Notes under the pieces: model-generated
The model's database searches: none
Told to the model about the DNA's origin: nothing
What the model saw: only the letters and a program-made list of their open reading frames with translations
From: Mesocentrotus franciscanus
Taxonomy: Eukaryota > Echinodermata > Echinoidea > Camarodonta > Strongylocentrotidae
Assembly (NCBI GenBank): GCA_037976565.1
Contig: CP137671.1
Span: 18,481,910 to 18,545,909, forward strand
Length of the DNA: 64,000 nt
Reading direction: 5' to 3'
In this document: positions 1 to 11,276 of the stretch, piece by piece
Layout: every line of letters starts with the position of its first letter
Position numbering within the stretch: the stretch's first letter is position 1
Position numbers and translations under genes: made by a program

Positions 1-309
1 CTGAGAAACACAAACTATTTCGCTCTCTCCAAACGTTGTATCAAAATACTTTTATTTCGGAGCGTTTATTTTGTCTTGACATCTCTTAACTATATCGTCA
101 TCAACTATTATGATTTCAAGTTTAATGACACCATTGCCGTGTGAGCAAAAGTCAGGAGACAAACGAGATGTACTTGATAGTAGTAATCTATAGTAATGAT
201 GAAAGGAAGATGGAAAGAAAATAACTCGAACAGTTATTGCTGGAGAAGAATAGCCTAATTAAGGCTACGGCACCTAGGGAGAAAGAGTGATTGGAGGGGG
301 AGGGGGAAG

Positions 310-600
310 GGTGGTAGAGAGGGAGAGAGAGAGAGAGAGAGAGAAAGGGGATGTGTGTGCGTTGTGTGTGTGTGCGTGTATGTGTGTTATGTAGAATTAG
401 GTATAGGAAGAAAGATTATTACTAAAGAGAGAGGGCGAGGTGTGTGCGTGTGTGTGTATGTGTGTGTGCGTGGACGATTATATACTATATATAGGACATG
501 AACAGACAGATAGATAGATAGATAGAGAAAGAGCGAGAAAGAGAAAGAGCGAGAAAGAGAAAGAGAGAGAGAGGGGGAGCCGAAAAGTTAAAGTGTGATG
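310..600. repeat. (GA)n, (GT)n and (GATA)n microsatellite block
   Basis: A purine-rich strand with GA runs at about 319-343 and 525-575, TGTG/TGCG runs at 352-386 and 440-472, and a short GATA array near 502-525. It lies in the caspase intron that continues off the left edge. Apart from this and the MITE at 1313, nothing else is supported in positions 1-1785. Confidence 0.85.
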
Positions 601-1312
601 GAAAAGAAGGAGAAGAAGGGAGAGAGGGAGTGAGATGCATGGTTCGCACAGCCGTCACTGGAGCAACGTTTATGACCCATAATAGTAGATACTAAATATC
701 CACGCTTCCACATCTTAAGGTCTAGATCACCGCTGTAAAATGTCAACGACTTGCTTCGTAATTAAGAGTCCTCCTCTAGGCATTCTTAGAAACCTTTTTA
801 TGGTTTATTACTACAGCATTATGTTAATTTTCTTTTTTTTTGAGGCAGTCGATTGCCCTGCACTAAACCGAATGTTTTCATCTACAGGGGGACATCGTGC
901 GGAGTTATGAGTTTTACGAAGTGAGTAAAATCAAAATGATGGATAAGTTGTGCCTCATGAAATCGTACGATGACAGTTCAACTCTTGACGAACCGAATGC
1001 AACCGTGTGATCTTGTATTTTGTAATGCTCTATTCGTTTCACTGTCATTAAAGAATAAGAAGACACTTTTAATAAGTGAACATTTCCAGTAATGCTGGTT
1101 TATTGAAACATGCGATAAGCTGGTAAAGGGGCACATTGCTCTCCTGGTTAGACAGATGAGTGTTCTAATCGTAGGTTGTAACAGTACAAGTAAATCGTTG
1201 CCCATAAAGTAGAAATTATTTCTGTCTTATCTCTAGTAATTGTGACGATATGATTTATTATTTATAGAGAGAGTTAACATGCTCTCAGAGCTGTATTGAT
1301 CAATCTAAAGAG

Positions 1313-1655
1313 CAGTGGCGGATCCAGGGGACCGAGCCCCCGGGCCCCTTCCTAGAAAAAAACAGGTAAAAACACCCTTTTTGAAGAAAAAGAAGATGGG
1401 CCTCCTGGCGCCCAAGGGGGTGGTGGAAAAAAATTACCCTTCCCGTAGGGAAATTCTTTTTAGGGGTACCAAAATAAAAAATTGTGCTCACTACCCCTGG
1501 CGCCCAAGGGGTGGCGGTAGAAATAATAATAACCCTTCCCGGAGGGAAATTTTTTTTTCGGGTGCCAAAAAAATTGTGCTCACTACCCCCCTGAGCGAAA
1601 AATCGACCGGCACGATTTTCAAATTTTCGCTTGCCGCCGGCTGGATCCGCCCCTG
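1313..1655. mobile_element. hAT-type MITE, intact, 8-bp target duplication
   Basis: Starts CAGTGGCGGATCCAG and ends CTGGATCCGCCCCTG, so the ends are inverted repeats. It is flanked on both sides by CTAAAGAG (1305-1312 and 1656-1663), an exact 8-bp duplication typical of hAT transposition. No transposase is encoded. Inside is a roughly 100-bp internal duplication (GCGCCCAAGG...TGTGCTCACTACCCC). The copy at 9629-9885 is the same family in reverse. Confidence 0.9.
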
Positions 1656-1785
1656 CTAAAGAGTCATAGAGATTGATTAAATACAGTTCTAAGAAGACAT
1701 AAGATATCTATGTTTAAGAAAGAAACCATGGTCTACCTTTCCAGTTGAAAATGGTAATCAGTGCATAATGATGATAAATGCATAC

Positions 1786-1961
1786 CTGTATAAAGAAGAG
1801 CTTTGGTTTTCCAACTAGTGTCGGGCACATGACCCCTTTCAAGCGGGAAACTAACTCGTCAACTGCCACTGTGCCATCTTTACAGTATAGGACGCCCTCT
1901 TCTCCGTGACTCATGGCGATGAACAGTAAGCAATCGTCGTTGCTGAAATCTTCAGTGCTGA
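1786..1961 (-). CDS. Caspase coding exon 4 (catalytic histidine)
   Basis: Encodes residues 253-311, including FIAMSHGEEG with the catalytic histidine and GKPKLFFIQ at the exon end. Splitting the gene directly before the ACRG cysteine block is compatible with the family alignment. No ACRG-coding exon could be found on the minus strand between 1 and 1785, so the gene continues past the left edge. Confidence 0.88.
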
Positions 1962-4900
1962 CTGGAAGCAAAAAAGACAAGAATATGAGACTATAAGGGA
2001 TCTAAAAGATCACGACGTTTCGTGCGCCGCTGCACCTGACGAAGTGTTGCAGCGGCGCACGAAACGTCGTGATCTTTTAGATCCCTGATTGACCATACAT
2101 TGCGAGACAAACGAATATCACTAGCGATATTATTTTCGATACTACATCCGCAATGAGTAATATATTTAGCAATATGAGACTAGTTTGCACTCTAACTCTA
2201 ACGATATTATTTTCGATACTACATCCGCAATGAGTAATATATTTAGCAATATGAGACTAGTTTGCACTCTAACTCTAACGATATTATTTTCGATACTACA
2301 TCCGCAATGAGTAATATATTTAGCAATATGAGACTAGTTTGCACTCTAACTCTAACGATATTATTTTCGATACTACATCCGCAATGAGTAATATATTTAG
2401 CAATATGAGACTAGTTTGCACTCTAACTCTAACGATATTATTTTCGATACTACATCCGCAATGAGTAATATATTTAGCAATATGAGACTAGTTTGCACTC
2501 TAACCATAAAAAAGAACAATCAAGTAGTGCTTGGTTAGATTTGATTGAAGAAGCTATCATATTCTGGAGACTTTGCTCTTGACATGATAACGCTACTTGC
2601 AGATAACTTGGGCAGACGAATTTCCTTTTGGATATCATGAGTTCTTTGTGTTGACTATATAACCACGGAAATTTGCAGCCTTGCTAAGGTACGGTGAAGT
2701 CTGAACAACTATGTTTTTCAAAGTAGAATTTTTTTCCTGATTATGGAAAGGTGTTTGGTCTATCTGCTATGGCTACATAGGCTGTTCGAAATAAACGCTA
2801 CATTTCATAAGTTTCGAATCAGATTGATGTTATTTCTGCAATAACTGCCTTGTTTATAATGTAACTAAACATATATATGAAGTTAACTTCGCATAACAGT
2901 ACTGAAGATCAAACTAATTCTTTAACAGTAATTTCTTCTGTCCTACTTTTTTATTTTTATAGCAAGAGCCACTCCTCTATCACTCACAAGGTCGTATAAA
3001 AAAGTCGTTTCAAAGGATAACTTACGTTCTATGAGAAGTCTTCTAAATTCGGCTATTGTCAAATCCCTATGAGCCTCGGTCCGGAAGCCGAGATTGCTAA
3101 ACACTCGATCAAGTCCTCCAATATCCGGGTCCGTTCCTTCCCGGTTCGACATGCCAGTCCTCGGATCGAAGCGGGTCTGGTTGACAATCACCGCCTTACC
3201 TCGACTCGGATAGTCCATCTTGTAAACCACAGGTTGTACGGTATTTTTAATGTTTAGTTTCTGCAGCTGTTGTAACGAGTGTGAAATGTCTCCATTTGGT
3301 ATGTTCGAATCCGTAACCATGGCGGACCTGACGGAAGGAATGCAAATAAGAACATACTCGTATTTTCATTTTGTTTGAATGATTACATAATTTTCTCTTT
3401 GGATTCACCATGTATACAATTGGACCATGTTACAACTTACTTTCTCTGCTCATAGTGCATTTAGATATTAGGCTACACATTTGTCTTTAGTGTCAAACTA
3501 TTTGCATCCAACTGCTACGGGGCACTGTATGAATTCTGTAGCAAGAATGCAAATGTCACGTTGTTAGTTGTTGCAAGGTCGGGAAGAGAGGAATGATCAC
3601 CTGATCAGAATACAATGAACATGATTTTTTTTTAATCAACCTTTACGGGGACACACATTTCTTGAGGACAACTGATGTCCTCCGTTCACCGCGTAAGTGT
3701 TGCATTTATATAGTGAACAAATCGTATCTTAAAGCCACGATTCTAGCTCCGCCGCTGCATAGAAATATATTAAAATAGATTTTACATGCCTTGTTTTAAC
3801 GTAGGCCTATATAACATATATATATAGCGTTTTAAATTATACAGACACGAAAAACCCACCCCATAATGAAGCAACTTACCTAGTTCTATCAGGTGAAATG
3901 TGTTTGTCAGATGCCTTATCACCTGCCAAGATGGCTGACCTACTGGGACGTTGACGTTTCCCGATGCCGACGTCGCGATGATCCCCGACTTCAACCACGT
4001 CGAAACCATCACATATGCTGTCCATGGTCATCATGTCCGAGTCGACGGTGATGCGGTCCGAATCGAAGTCAAAGTTTTCGTTGATGTCGAAAGCGGGTTC
4101 TTCTTCCCCTTCTCTCACACCAGCGTAGTCTTCCCCGAAATCGTGGCTGAGGCCCGCTGAGGTTCGACTCATACTTGTGGAATGTCCTGAAAGAAAAACG
4201 AATTTCGTTTAAGCCTCGGTCACAAATGCCATTACGAACTGCTACGAACGCCGTACGAACGATTTTCAGACAGTGGAAATTCGGGAAGACAATGGAAAAA
4301 CAGGGAGATTCGTACGAAATTATCGTTCGTACGGACATTTGTGACCGTAGCATTACCAAAGTCGTTCAAATTGAATATAACTGTAGTCTGTAACTCTTGC
4401 AAAGTTTAAGTATCTCCTTTTAAATAATTAAATGTCGATCAATCATCTTCTGCAAGAGGGCTCTGATTCTATTGATAAATGAATATGTTGATTTGTTTTT
4501 CTTCCCGACTCGTATCTTTAGACCATAATGATATGATGTCCATCAAAATGAGCTATTGAGCTGGAACCATTTTAACAGTCTTAAAATCTAAACGTATACT
4601 CATTATAAATTGCTGTATGTAAACATAAATCCGTATCTGCTGTTCACGTATAGGCTATATACCGGAAGAGGACGTGACACAATGCAAACATTCAATCTGA
4701 AATATCAAGCAAACTTCACAAATGGGTGCTCCAGTATTGGATCACGGCATGAATTATTTGCTAACAAACTTCAAATAGAGTGGGGGAAAGGCAGGAAAAC
4801 GAACTAAATATATCCGAGAGTTACAAGTAAACACTTAACACCATGATTATGATAAAAGTTGTGCGACTTCTAATGACGAGTTGTATATGAACACCAAAAG

Positions 4901-7655
4901 CATTAGATATAGTGAATGTTGGCCAAGCAGGACAAAGGTGAACTATAGTTTCTGACAACTTAATGTTGATTATATATAGTCCTTGTATTGTGACACAATG
5001 GAACGTTATATCCTGATGCAGGTACCCCGTTCAGATCTTGTAACACAGAGCTCAATGAATACTAGTCCTTTGTTGCGTGCAGTTGCCATTCATTTACACG
5101 TTAACAAAACCTTTAAAACCTCGGCGGTTTTTTTTTCAGCGGTTCACCACGCCATATCTGAACAAGCCTTAACTAGTATAAGCCTTGAATTTCATCGTGA
5201 ATCTTCCCCAATTTCATCGTATTAGAATCTGTTCCATGTATTATAGAAGTACATTTGACAGCTTCCTGATGACTGTCAATGAAGCACGTTTTGAATCCAG
5301 ACAAGTCAATCTAGTCTCATAAGACTAGCCTAATTATAGAGGGAAAAGGAGAAATAGAAAGGGAGAGAATGGGAGAGAAACGAGAGAGAGAGAAAAAGAG
5401 AGGGAGAGAGAGAGAGAGAGAGAGAGAGTGGGTATAAAGATAGACAGGCAGAGACATACATAGAGATACAAAGACATATTGACAGAAGGATCGAGAGAGA
5501 CAGATAGACAGAGAAAAGAACAGGGGAGAGAAGGGGGAGAAATACAGGGAGAAAGGGAACGAGAGGGAGAAAGAAAGATTGAGATATAAAAGAGAGAGAG
5601 AGAGAGAGAGCGACATCTAGACAGCGGGCAAGAAAGAAAATAATGGACAGACTATACGGACGGATAGACAAAGAGGAAAAAAGAAAGATAAATAGAGCTA
5701 CAGAGAATGAGAGACAAAGAGAGAAAGAGAGAGAGGGGCAGAGGGATAGGGAGGGAGAGAGAGAGAGAAGGGGGGGGGGCTGCTGGGTGCGATTGAGGGA
5801 ATGAACATTGGCTTAGGAGGATAATTATGACCAGCAAATTTTCTAAATTGGTGTACTATGATAAAAATTTAAAAAGACCACAAAGAGAGAAAGAAGTGGG
5901 AAGGATAGCAAGAAAGGGAAAGAGAGGGAGAAGAGGCAAAGTAAATTTATGGCTGTATGACTAATTTGCCACCTTGCTACAGTACATAAGGCATGTATAT
6001 ACGAATATTATTAATCTTCAGAATATATTGCTATCTTTATGTGATAATAATTAATAGGGCAAAGTTTGTGTTTGCGAACACTTCATTTGAGCAACAAAAA
6101 AGATTGCGTGTAGATCAACACGACCGTATAACTCATGTTTAAATACAAACAACTTTAATTTGCTTCATTATCACAAGATATGACATGTATTCAATGAACT
6201 GACAGTCTACGTAATAATGAATTTGAATCTAGTAATCTGATCTGACACTGAAAACAGTAATTACGAATAATCATTATTCGTATTAATTTTGTTGTTTTCA
6301 ATAGTGCTGTTGTCCTTGTTTTAGTTGTTAAGGCGCGAGTCATTCAGTAGTGTATATTTATGCCAAAGTCTAGATCTATTCGCTTGAAAATGATATTAAG
6401 CTGCAGCCAAACCAGACAGATAGCCCTTATAAACGATGTTCTCGCCTATTTTTGACTAATTTTTTATCGGAGTTCAAAATTAAACACATGTGCATTGTAA
6501 AATCCTTATTTCTTTTTCCCTACAAGATGCAGGGTCACCAGTTTAAAGTCTTACTTTCGCCTCATGATCAAGTGATAATCATGTGCTACCCTTTTCGATA
6601 CTACACTGTTACCCCAAAAGTTGGTATAATTTTTCTTATCTCTTTTCACGAAATGATTGCGCATGATATATCATTTCATGACTCCATTGATCAATATCTA
6701 CGACTCTTCAAATTGATCAGTAAAGGTTTGGGAAGATCTAAACTTTATCTATTAAGAATAAATCATATTCTCACAAACACTTCCTGAAAACGATACCCAT
6801 TTGCCAAGGAATATCCAGGTTAGATGTCAAATTGTGTCTTTCTGGTAAGAAAGGGATATTATATTTCAATTCACATATCTTTATTTCGAGGAGAGCGCTT
6901 TTTTCCTGAGTGATTAAAGGGCACCGATTGATTAAAGCCAAAGAAATGGAAGACAATGAAATTACTTTTGATTTTGATTGGAGATCGAAATAAACAAAAC
7001 ACGGTTAACACACTTCGGTAGATCATGGGTAGATCCAGGAAAGTTTATAAAGGGAAGGGGGCATGGTTACGAAAATCTCTGAAAAGAAAGGAAAGCGTAA
7101 AAATCCATACAAACAAAATATTTGTGATTCGAACTTGTATAAGGTTGGATGGGAGGGGAGGAGAGGGAAGGGGCACAATTACTTCTGTGCACTTAAAGAT
7201 GTGCTATTAAATTAAAAAGGGAAGGGTCAGGGGCTGGTTGTGCCCCCCCCCCCACCCACCCTACCCGTCTTCCACAATGAGAATAGCCATATGCATGTTA
7301 GCATGTAGCATTTCACAAATTTGACTCGGGTTCATTCTCCCACAGAAAATGTTGGAAAATACGAAATACGTGACTCTGGCAAATAACGTTCAATGATGAA
7401 GTGAGGAATATAATACATTTCAGATCATCGTCTAGATCTTCGAATGCACTGCTGACAATGGCATCAATCCGAATCACACTACTTATCTGTCATTTAATTT
7501 GCAGAATGGATATTACGGATTGCGGCTCCCTCGCGAATTCCGTTTTCAATTCCAGAGCAGAAGTCGACGGCGCCACCGTTTTATTAAGTTCAAACCAATG
7601 TGCTAATAATACTATATAGAATAGTGTACATGCGGAGATTGGAAAGGTCATTAAA

Positions 7656-7716
<61 letters not shown>

Positions 7717-10700
7717 ACAAAAAAGAGAGAGTTAGAGAGAGAGAGGGGGAAGCGGAGAGCCGAGCATTTTTTTTCTCCCATAGTGTGGAGTAGGCCTATA
7801 TCGTATTCAAAATATTTTCTAGGAAGGGGTATGTGTATGGTGGGAGATGTGAATTCGCCTTGAAAGAGCAAATGGACACATCAGAATAAACACCGAAAAC
7901 TATATTAAATTCAAGAACTAGGGAACACACAAGATCCTTGAGTAATGGATATTTTTTTCTTGTATGTTATCCTGTTCCCCCCTAACGGTTCCTCAGTCTG
8001 TACTATGTGAACTTTTGAATTCTTTGACTTTCTGGTTAGATACCCAGACACTGTCGTCTGCAGTAAAATATAGAAAGTACATAAATACGACCTAATCATT
8101 GCAGAGATTTGTTATCGAGATGATGATAGACCAATCGATAATGACTTGAAATGATTCTGCTGTCTGCATCTTTACATCAGTTTGCATGGGTCATATAGCA
8201 GACCCAAGTTCTCCTGAAGGTCAGCTACCAGGTCGCTGTCTATGTATTAGCCTTCAGCCTTGTATGGGGGAGGGCATTTCAAAGAGGGGCATGCACCCCC
8301 TCTCCCCTTCCCCGCCACTGACAAATCCCAACCTGGCATTCATCAAATACACAACAGAAAATAATATGTACTAAGATTTTGTGCTCGTGTGCCCCAGCAA
8401 AATTTTGGAATGATAACTAAGTTGAAAATTTGAGATTTCCCCCTGATCAGTGATTTTTTTAGACCCCCCATGTGCAATAGAATCCTGGATCCGCCTCTGA
8501 GAACCAGGTAATGGGATTAAGCTCATTTACGAAATAATTATACGTATTTACACTTGAGCATTGAAGGCAACTGAACTAACACACACACACACAGAAGTGA
8601 ACGCGACCATGATGATAATTTGTTTTTAAAGTCATCCAAAATGGATTTTATTGATTTACAGCAGCGAATCTGAACGAGACATGTCCAAAGTGTACAAGAA
8701 AAGCATGGAGCAAAGATATGTGAATATAAATCCTTTAGAATCAACACGATGGCAAAGACTTTCGAAAAATTAACAAGAGACACTTGTCAAAGTCCGTCAC
8801 CTATTGAAATGTGCGAGCACTACCAATGACTACAATGACGTATTACGTAATCCGTACATGATTCCTATTGGGATATCCAATAGGGTATTAATATAACCAT
8901 TCGGTCGAGTTTTCGGAAGTCTTGGATGATACCAAAATGTTGCTACTTTGGATATAACATTCTGTTGAAAATGGGGAAGAACAACGATCGTTACAGATTG
9001 TTGTGCAACCAAGTTTGTGCCGACATGTATCACAAATATCTTTAGCGTCATTCAACATGAAAATGTCATTAAGCCGTAAACCAAATGTTTTTCACAGGCA
9101 CCTGGCAAAATCGAAAAGCAATCGTTTTGTTTTTGTTTTTTGGGGAGGACGAAAACTACGATCCTAATCTGCGTCCGAAATTTTCCTAAATGTCTTTGTT
9201 CAGATTTCCATAACTCCTGTCAGCCGAGCTTTATTGTTACAAATTTGCTTTCACTTTAGCATATATATTGCATCAAATTTGTGTCTCTCTAGCAGAGGAT
9301 TACTGTCCACAATACTTCAAACCTATATTTTTCAAATTTGTAGTCAGTGAAACGAGGTCTGTATATCCACAGGCTATATGTATGGGCCGTGACCCTTACT
9401 CGTATATTCAATGCCTGTATATGTATAGGAGAATGTCTCATCGCTGGAGACGCGTCTTATCGTAGTTCATCCAGTTTAATCTGACGACACAGGGGACTTT
9501 GGTATCTCTTTGAGCTCTATACCTTTACTAAAAGTGACATTTTAATCATTTTGCGTGTTGAAACAAATGGGAAATTAGTCCGGCACTTCGTCAGTGACAT
9601 CACCGATTCAACCAATATGAAGTGCACGCAGGGGCGGATCCAGCCGGCGGCAAGGGAGGGGGCCGAAAAGGGGGCCCACTTCGAGCGAAAATTTGAAAAC
9701 CGATTTTTCGCTCAGTGGGGAAATCACAATTTTTTTTTTTTCCTTCAAAATTTTTTTTAAAAATTTCACCACCACCCCTTGAGCGCCAGGAGGGGCCCAT
9801 CTTCTTTTTCCCAAACAAGGGTGTTTTTACATTATTTTTTTCTAGGGAGGGCCCGGGCCCCCCCCCCTCCCTGGATCCGCCACTGAGTGCACGTGGGTAT
9901 AACTTTATACCAAATCATCACTTGTTAATTCTTTCCCTTATCTAATTCACTCTTTCACCAGCCTGCTTCTCTAATTCTTCTGCTTTCTTTTAAAGCCCCA
10001 CTGTACTACTTGTAGCTACTTGCTCCCTCTATATAGAAAACAACGCCTAAGCGGTGCCTGTTGGTCCCCCATGATCCTCTTTTTCTTATGTTAATTGAGA
10101 GCTGAGTTGATGAGATGACCACCTGGGGGGCATTTCATCAACATTTGTCCACCGACAACTGTCAGCTCTGACTAAATTTGACCAATCAGAGGCCTGGAAA
10201 TTAGTCGGAGACAATAAAATTGTCGGTGAAAATGATATTAGTCGGTGAAAACCACCGACTAATTTATTGTTTCATGAAACGCCCCCCTGTCAGTGACCAC
10301 GCTAATCCCTCTAATCCCTCCTGGCCAAACTAGTGTAGAGGGGCTTTAAAGTAGTTGTGTGTTAACGTTGGATTTTCCTTTGAATCAAAATTCCCTATTG
10401 TTGTCCTCCTTTTAGGAAATTTTTGCAAAGGTTAACAAAAATGTCTTCGCCGGGAATCGAACCCGCGTCCCTTGCTTAAAATGCATTGGCGTTACGTATT
10501 GCCAAAGTGGCACGAAAGAATGATAAGTCCAAGGTTTTTAAATTAAGCAAACTGGAATGAAAAGTATACCAATAAATCGATTGGGTAAAATGCGTTATTC
10601 TTCGGACCCTTTGAATTGTCACTTAAGATCATTACTATTATCATCATCATGTGCAAGAAGAGTTGAAATGGTACAAATACCGACAGGTAAAAAACATAGG

Positions 10701-11276
10701 CCATTTTCGTAATGCAATCACATGTAATGCATAAATCTTTGTTAAGTTCCTCGTTACAAATTATTTCATTCACCTGTTACGAATAATTGTATTTCAATAG
10801 TCAGAATGCGAATTACATACATTACGTGTTGTTAAGTAGGTCAAGCCATAATGTTTGTCCTACCTAGCAACAATTAATGTATGCAATTCGCATTCTGACT
10901 ATTGACAATTATTCGTAACAGGTGAATGCACCTAACGCTTTTTGCATTGAATTTGATTACATTACGAACATGGCCTATTGAAAATGTACCTGACTTTTTC
11001 AATGCATACAGAAAACTCAACATCAACGAAGAATTAAGATTTACGCCTATTGAACATTAAGTGATGGGGCGCCGTAATATCAAAACCATAATGTAAACAC
11101 TCTAAATTAATTAACCATGTGAACTCACCGTCCACCGAATCATTATCGCCACCGTTTGATGCTTTACTCTCTTCCATAGCAGACGACATCGAAGACGATT
11201 TCCTTCGTAATTTCCAGTCTACCTCCTCGCACTGCTCTTCCACCAAATGGTGGTTGGATGACATTTTCGACCCCAT
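1786..11276 (-). CDS. Effector caspase (caspase-3/6/7-like), 5' four coding exons, 3' end outside window
   Basis: Cysteine protease that cleaves after aspartate during apoptosis; cytosolic. Four exons join in frame: 11276-11129, 4186-3880, 3327-3026 and 1961-1786. Intron phases agree at every junction (1, 2, 1), with GTGAGT, GTAAGT, GTAAGT and GTATGC donors. Together they encode residues 1-311. The p20 domain starts near residue 187 (YKMDYP) and carries the P1-Asp-binding arginine (R214 in NREGTD) and the catalytic histidine (H271 in SHGEEG). The sequence stops at KLFFIQ, exactly before the family's ACRG active-site block, which must lie left of position 1. Residues 1-186 form an unusually long acidic N-terminal region with no recognisable DED or CARD. 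By family knowledge this is an executioner-type domain with an atypical prodomain. A pseudogene is unlikely because all frames are intact. Confidence 0.88.
1997..2085. repeat. Perfect 38-bp palindrome with 13-bp loop
   Basis: Arm 1 at 1997-2034 begins GGGATCTAAAAGATCACGAC. Arm 2 at 2048-2085 is its exact reverse complement, and the loop at 2035-2047 is CCTGACGAAGTGT. It lies in the caspase intron between exons 3 and 4, just before the 77-bp array. The arm contains GAAACGTCG, a word I associate with ends of some invertebrate retroelements; that link is weak. Confidence 0.9.
2125..2503. repeat. 77-bp minisatellite, about 4.9 near-identical copies
   Basis: Units start at 2125, 2202, 2279, 2356 and 2433, the last one truncated. 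Each begins CGATATTATTTTCGATACTA and ends GTTTGCACTCTAACTCTAA. Copies look virtually identical, implying recent expansion or homogenisation. The array is intronic in the caspase gene. Confidence 0.95.
3026..3327 (-). CDS. Caspase coding exon 3 (start of p20)
   Basis: Encodes residues 152-253: a linker rich in Gln and Asn, then YKMDYPSRGKAVIVNQTRF, the conserved first strand of caspase p20, the GMSNREGTD substrate-binding loop, and IAEFRRLLIE. It contains ATG in a strong GCCATGG context at codon 155, which could serve as the start of a short-prodomain form. Flanking acceptor (CCGTCAG) and donor (GTAAGT) are good. Confidence 0.9.
3880..4186 (-). CDS. Caspase coding exon 2 (acidic prodomain)
   Basis: Encodes residues 50-152. 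The acceptor is TTTCTTTCAG before position 4186 and the donor is GTAAGT after 3880. Composition is strongly acidic in its first half (GEEEPAFDINENFDFDSD), followed by a basic KRQRPSR patch near its end. Several Asp-X-X-Asp or VDS-type sites could be caspase targets. No known domain is recognised. Confidence 0.75.
4217..4347. mobile_element. Small inverted-repeat MITE
   Basis: Ends CGGTCACAAATG and CATTTGTGACCG are inverted, and the interior is also partly self-complementary around TTCGTACG and CGTACGAA words. It has no coding capacity and sits 30 bp upstream (in gene direction) of caspase exon 2. Confidence 0.6.
5336..5945. repeat. Long (GA)n-rich purine tract
   Basis: Almost pure GA/GAGA with interruptions (GATA, GACA) on the plus strand, inside caspase intron 1. 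The apparent Ser/Leu-rich reading frames on the minus strand are simple-repeat translations, not genes. A similar shorter GA tract lies at 7656-7745. The rest of 4350-9600 shows no supported gene. Confidence 0.85.
8476..8500. mobile_element. Remnant right end of a hAT-type MITE
   Basis: CCTGGATCCGCCTCTG matches the right terminus of the elements at 1313 and 9629. No matching left end or target duplication was found, so this is a decayed or truncated copy. Confidence 0.4.
9629..9885. mobile_element. hAT-type MITE, second intact copy, 8-bp target duplication
   Basis: Starts CAGGGGCGGATCCAG and ends CTGGATCCGCCACTG. Exact 8-bp duplications AGTGCACG occur at 9621-9628 and 9886-9893. It is the reverse-orientation relative of 1313-1655, sharing GAGCGAAAAATCG, TTCAAATTTTCGCT and the GGGCCC blocks, but lacks the internal duplication. 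Confidence 0.9.
9990..10350. mobile_element. TIR element (TTTAAAGCCCC family) interrupted by another MITE
   Basis: The ends TTTAAAGCCCCACTGTAC and GTGTAGAGGGGCTTTAAA are inverted. Its interior (CTATATAGAAAACAACGCC, CATGATCCTCTTTTTCTTA, CTCCTGGCCAAACTAGTG) is shared with 31544-31741. The copy here is split at 10134/10287 by a nested palindromic MITE absent from the other copy. Confidence 0.8.
10135..10286. mobile_element. Nested palindromic MITE with CTG flanks
   Basis: Begins GGGGGGCATTTCATCAAC and ends TTCATGAAACGCCCCC, with internal inverted words around ATTAGTCGGTG and CACCGACTAAT. CTG flanks both sides. The paralogous sequence at 31667-31685 reads ACCACCTGTCAGTGACC without the insert, which defines the insertion and its 3-4 bp target duplication. 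Confidence 0.8.
10440..10520 (-). mobile_element. tRNA-like / SINE-head fragment
   Basis: On the minus strand there is a clear pol III B box (GGGTTCGATTCCC) preceded by an A-box-like TTGGCAATACG and a plausible 7-base anticodon loop on a 3-bp stem. Acceptor and anticodon stems do not pair well, so a functional tRNA is not supported. A tRNA-derived SINE head or tRNA pseudogene is more likely. Confidence 0.4.
10696..10979. mobile_element. Foldback MITE, family M1, full copy
   Basis: Ends ATAGGCCATTTTCGTAATG and CATTACGAACATGGCCTAT are inverted, and the complementarity runs inward for about 130 bp per arm (CACCTGTTACGAATAATTG versus CAATTATTCGTAACAGGTG). The centre is GTCAAGCCATAATGTTTGTC. Related copies are at 39092-39398, 32477-32629 (right half) and 43718-43876 (left half). 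Confidence 0.8.
11129..11276 (-). CDS. Caspase coding exon 1
   Basis: Encodes residues 1-49 plus one base of codon 50. I start at the ATG at 11276 (MGSKMSS); a second in-frame ATG follows four codons later. The exon is charged (EEQCEEVDW, then a serine-rich stretch) and ends at GACG before the donor GTGAGT. The phase matches the acceptor at 4187. The 380 bases upstream are GC-richer than their surroundings and probably hold the 5' UTR and promoter. Confidence 0.75.

Noticed and set aside
1315..1659. 114-residue plus-strand frame
   Set aside because: Lies within the hAT-type MITE and runs from end to end of its inverted repeats.
2125..2503. Possible CRISPR array
   Set aside because: Contiguous 77-bp tandem units without spacers, in an animal intron.
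5317..5837. Overlapping Ser/Leu-rich frames of 60-110 residues
   Set aside because: Translations of a (GA)n tract; no splice sites or start context.
6452..6787. 111-residue plus-strand frame
   Set aside because: AT-rich, no domain, inside the large caspase intron with no splice signals at its ends.
7401..7619. Possible exon around ATGGCATCAATCCG
   Set aside because: Three competing frames on both strands, no consistent splice partner; left unannotated.
10440..10520. Functional tRNA gene
   Set aside because: The B box is good but acceptor and anticodon stems fail; kept only as a tRNA-like fragment.
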